Shown here: piece after piece, positions 62,258 through 64,000 of the stretch
How the letters are laid out: every line of letters begins with the position of its first letter
Position numbering within the stretch: the stretch's first letter is position 1
Assembly: GCA_964455905.1 (NCBI GenBank)
Contig: CAYVYN010000006.1
Coordinates: 79,502-143,501, forward strand
Source of the DNA: CAIJXB01 sp964455905
Lineage (GTDB): Bacteria > Chlamydiota > Chlamydiia > Chlamydiales > Rhabdochlamydiaceae
DNA: 64,000 nucleotides
Direction: 5' to 3'
The notes under the pieces: model-generated
Told to the model about the DNA's origin: nothing
Databases searched by the model: none
The model's input: only the letters and a program-made list of their open reading frames with translations
Position numbers and translations under genes: made by a program

Positions 62258-64000
62258 ATGTTTGCTTTTTCAAGTCGTTTCCCAGAACCTTCTGATGTTC
62301 AATATATAAAGCATCTTGTATCTAGCCAAGAAGAAGATTTTCAAGAGAAAATACGCTCTATTTTTCAAAGGAGTGCATTTGATCCATCTGAAGTTACGAA
62401 TAGGTTTGTCAATACCTGGGTTGCGCTTATTAAAAATGAATTGGGTCCCTATGATGTTAAGGCATTCAGAGTTATTTGTCATGAGCTGGCTATTGCTTTA
62501 AAGCTATCTGAGAAATACAAAAAGGACGAGCAGCGTGCAATCTTTTATGACGAAGAGATTTTACGTGTCGAAGTAGCTAAGATCGGGGCCGGAGAAAGTG
62601 CGATCGAAGTTTCTTCCCATATTGGCACTTATTGGATCAAGGACCAGGATGCTTTAATTGAAATAGCGAAGATCGCAGCAGCGAAAGATGGAGAGGCTGT
62701 GTCTCTTTATATCCAAAAGTATGGGATCAAGGACCAGACTGCATTAGTTGAAATAGCGAAGATAGCGGCAGCGCAAAATGGGCAGGGAGTATCTGAGTTT
62801 ATTCGAAACTATGACATCAGAGATCCGGATGCTTTAATCGAGATAGCGAAGATTGCGGCAGCGCAAAATGGAAGTGGGGTGTCTCTTTATATTCAAAAGT
62901 ATAGGATCATGGACCAGACTGCCTTAGCTGAAATAGCGAAGATCGCAGCGGCCCAAAATGGATGGGGAGTATCTGAGTATATCCAAAACTATAAGATCAA
63001 TGATCCGGATGCTTTAATCGAGATAGCTAAGATTGCAGGAGCTCAAAATGGTAGGGGGATTTCTCTCTATATTCAACAGTATGGGATCACGGATAAGGCT
63101 GCGTTAGCTGATATAGCGAAGATCGCAGCAGCGGAAAGCGCATGGGGAGTTTCTATGTATATCCGAAACTATCGAATCACTGAGCAGGCAGCATTAGTTG
63201 AAATAGCGAAGATCGCAGCAGCGCAAAATGTGCAAGCATTGTCTTTTTCTATTGAAAACTATGGGATCATGGATCAAATAGTGCTATTGGATATTTTCTT
63301 TATTGAAGCTCGAAATCAACAAGCGATTAGCTGTCAAAAATTTTTAATAAAAAAAATCGAGGCTGAAGAGTTATATCCATCACTACTTTTATTTCAAGAT
63401 AGAGCCTTAAATGATCATGAAATAAAAGGTTTTATACGTAGCATTGAGTGTTCTACTTTTAAAGAGATAGGTGAAGATTTAGTTATAGAAAAAAATCTTT
63501 TAATTAGAGATGAGATGTTGCGATGTTTAGCGTTGGTTTGTTTAGGCTGTCAGTTAAAAGAGGTGCCTTTAGTAAATCAAGGAGAAGGGGAAAAGTTGAT
63601 AAAAGGACTTTTGGCTCTAAGAAATCCAGTTATGCGTAGAGCTATGGTTAGCGATGTAGTGGATGCCTTAAAAGAAGAGACATCTTTAAAGAAGTGGAAA
63701 GATCTCAGGGCTCAATCAACAGCGAATTCAAAGCACGCTTTGCCTCTTATGTTCTTATCTTCTTTAGTAGAAAGAGAGCATTATCAGAAAATAGGAGCTA
63801 CTCTTAAGCATAAAGATTTTAAAGAAATACGCCGTATTAATGGGCTTTTAGAATGTTTAGCTATGCTCACAAGAAATAAAAGACTATCTTTAGAGGAAAA
63901 AGAGTTGATTGTGACTAGGTTGTTATTTGGAGGAGAAAATCCTTTACCTAAAATGGTCTATCAAAACGCTCTTATGGTATTAGAGTGTCTTTCATTTGGA
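62258..64000 (+). CDS. Solenoid-repeat family protein, copy 3, 3' end outside the window
   Basis: 581 codons open to the window end. ATG 62258 (MFAFSSRFPEPSDVQYIK) aligns with the family start, but the N-terminal domain is about 20 residues shorter than in copies 1 and 2 and more divergent (e.g. IRSIFQRSAFDPSEVTNRFV). Eight repeats (residues 103-342) are followed by the same middle region (LLDIFFIEARNQQ, then SLLLFQDRALNDHEIKGFI). The upstream leader is unlike that of copies 1 and 2 and has no clear ribosome-binding site. A perfectly identical 156-nt tract is shared with copy 2. More copies may follow to the right. Confidence 0.85.
   Translation, partial: MFAFSSRFPEPSDVQYIKHLVSSQEEDFQEKIRSIFQRSAFDPSEVTNRFVNTWVALIKNELGPYDVKAFRVICHELAIALKLSEKYKKDEQRAIFYDEEILRVEVAKIGAGESAIEVSSHIGTYWIKDQDALIEIAKIAAAKDGEAVSLYIQKYGIKDQTALVEIAKIAAAQNGQGVSEFIRNYDIRDPDALIEIAKIAAAQNGSGVSLYIQKYRIMDQTALAEIAKIAAAQNGWGVSEYIQNYKINDPDALIEIAKIAGAQNGRGISLYIQQYGITDKAALADIAKIAAAESAWGVSMYIRNYRITEQAALVEIAKIAAAQNVQALSFSIENYGIMDQIVLLDIFFIEARNQQAISCQKFLIKKIEAEELYPSLLLFQDRALNDHEIKGFIRSIECSTFKEIGEDLVIEKNLLIRDEMLRCLALVCLGCQLKEVPLVNQGEGEKLIKGLLALRNPVMRRAMVSDVVDALKEETSLKKWKDLRAQSTANSKHALPLMFLSSLVEREHYQKIGATLKHKDFKEIRRINGLLECLAMLTRNKRLSLEEKELIVTRLLFGGENPLPKMVYQNALMVLECLSFG
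62564..63283 (+). repeat. Eight tandem 90-bp coding repeats (copy 3)
   Basis: Eight units of exactly 90 bp, in phase with those of copies 1 and 2, with the same conserved core and different residues at the variable positions. Alternating unit types (ending KDQTA, DPDA) echo the block structure of copy 2. Confidence 0.9.

Overview
The window is about 35% G+C and almost fully coding. It looks like a chromosomal segment of a member of the Chlamydiota, most likely an environmental (Parachlamydiales-type) lineage and not a Chlamydia of vertebrates. Four things point there. (1) Gene neighbourhoods known from Chlamydia are present: bamA-skp-lpxD, recR close to fabH-fabD-fabG-acpP, trxB next to acpS, and pyrG-ruvX beside zwf/pgl. 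(2) There is a lysine/alanine-repeat Hc2-like histone. (3) IspG is the long form with a central insertion. (4) There are several small proteins with the paired hydrophobic segments typical of inclusion-membrane (Inc) proteins. The genus cannot be named from the sequence alone.

Layout. 1-3.1 kb: 3' part of a large unknown protein carrying an 11-G tract, and an Inc-like protein. 3.1-9.9 kb (minus): outer-membrane assembly genes (bamA, skp, lpxD), a nagZ-like glycosidase, recR, and a possible small basic ORF between the last two. 10.1-13.1 kb (plus): fatty-acid synthesis operon fabH-fabD-fabG-acpP ending in a clear terminator. 13.1-19.8 kb (minus): an 891-aa ankyrin protein and a complete spermidine/putrescine ABC transporter potABCD. 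20-25.7 kb: trxB with a beta-barrel candidate, acpS, and an oxidative pentose-phosphate operon zwf-opcA-pgl. 25.9-28.6 kb: an unknown gene, ruvX and pyrG. 28.8-33.6 kb: a run of unknown, probably related, helical proteins; the last is split by an in-frame TAG. 33.6-34.8 kb: two Inc-like proteins. 34.8-38.1 kb (minus): a methyltransferase, an MBL hydrolase and a PPi-type phosphofructokinase. 38.5-55.3 kb: housekeeping and transport genes (agcS, ispG, rarA, cyclophilin, histone, flavoprotein, PAP2-like protein, proC, putP, pyk, rsmE, lpxL, rluD) with two lineage-specific unknowns.

55.4-64 kb holds the most unusual structure: a tandem array of three paralogous genes of about 1050-1075 codons (the third runs off the window). 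Each carries 8-10 perfect-length 30-residue (90-bp) helical repeats, followed by a long shared C-terminal region. A decayed 3' end of a further copy lies upstream, a fragment of a repeat unit is stuck between copies 1 and 2, and long stretches are identical between copies. This is the signature of a repeat-protein locus that is expanding, contracting and exchanging sequence by recombination. The proteins are unrecognised and are best viewed as candidate secreted, partner-binding solenoids.

How the genes fit together: the core genes cover envelope building (BamA, Skp, LpxD, LpxL, FAS II), NADPH and nucleotide supply (Zwf-OpcA-Pgl, PyrG), glycolysis (PFK, Pyk) and amino-acid/polyamine import (AgcS, PutP, PotABCD). 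Interspersed lineage-specific genes (Inc-like, ankyrin, solenoid array, coiled-coil proteins) are candidates for host interaction. No tRNA, rRNA, insertion sequence, phage gene or CRISPR array was seen.
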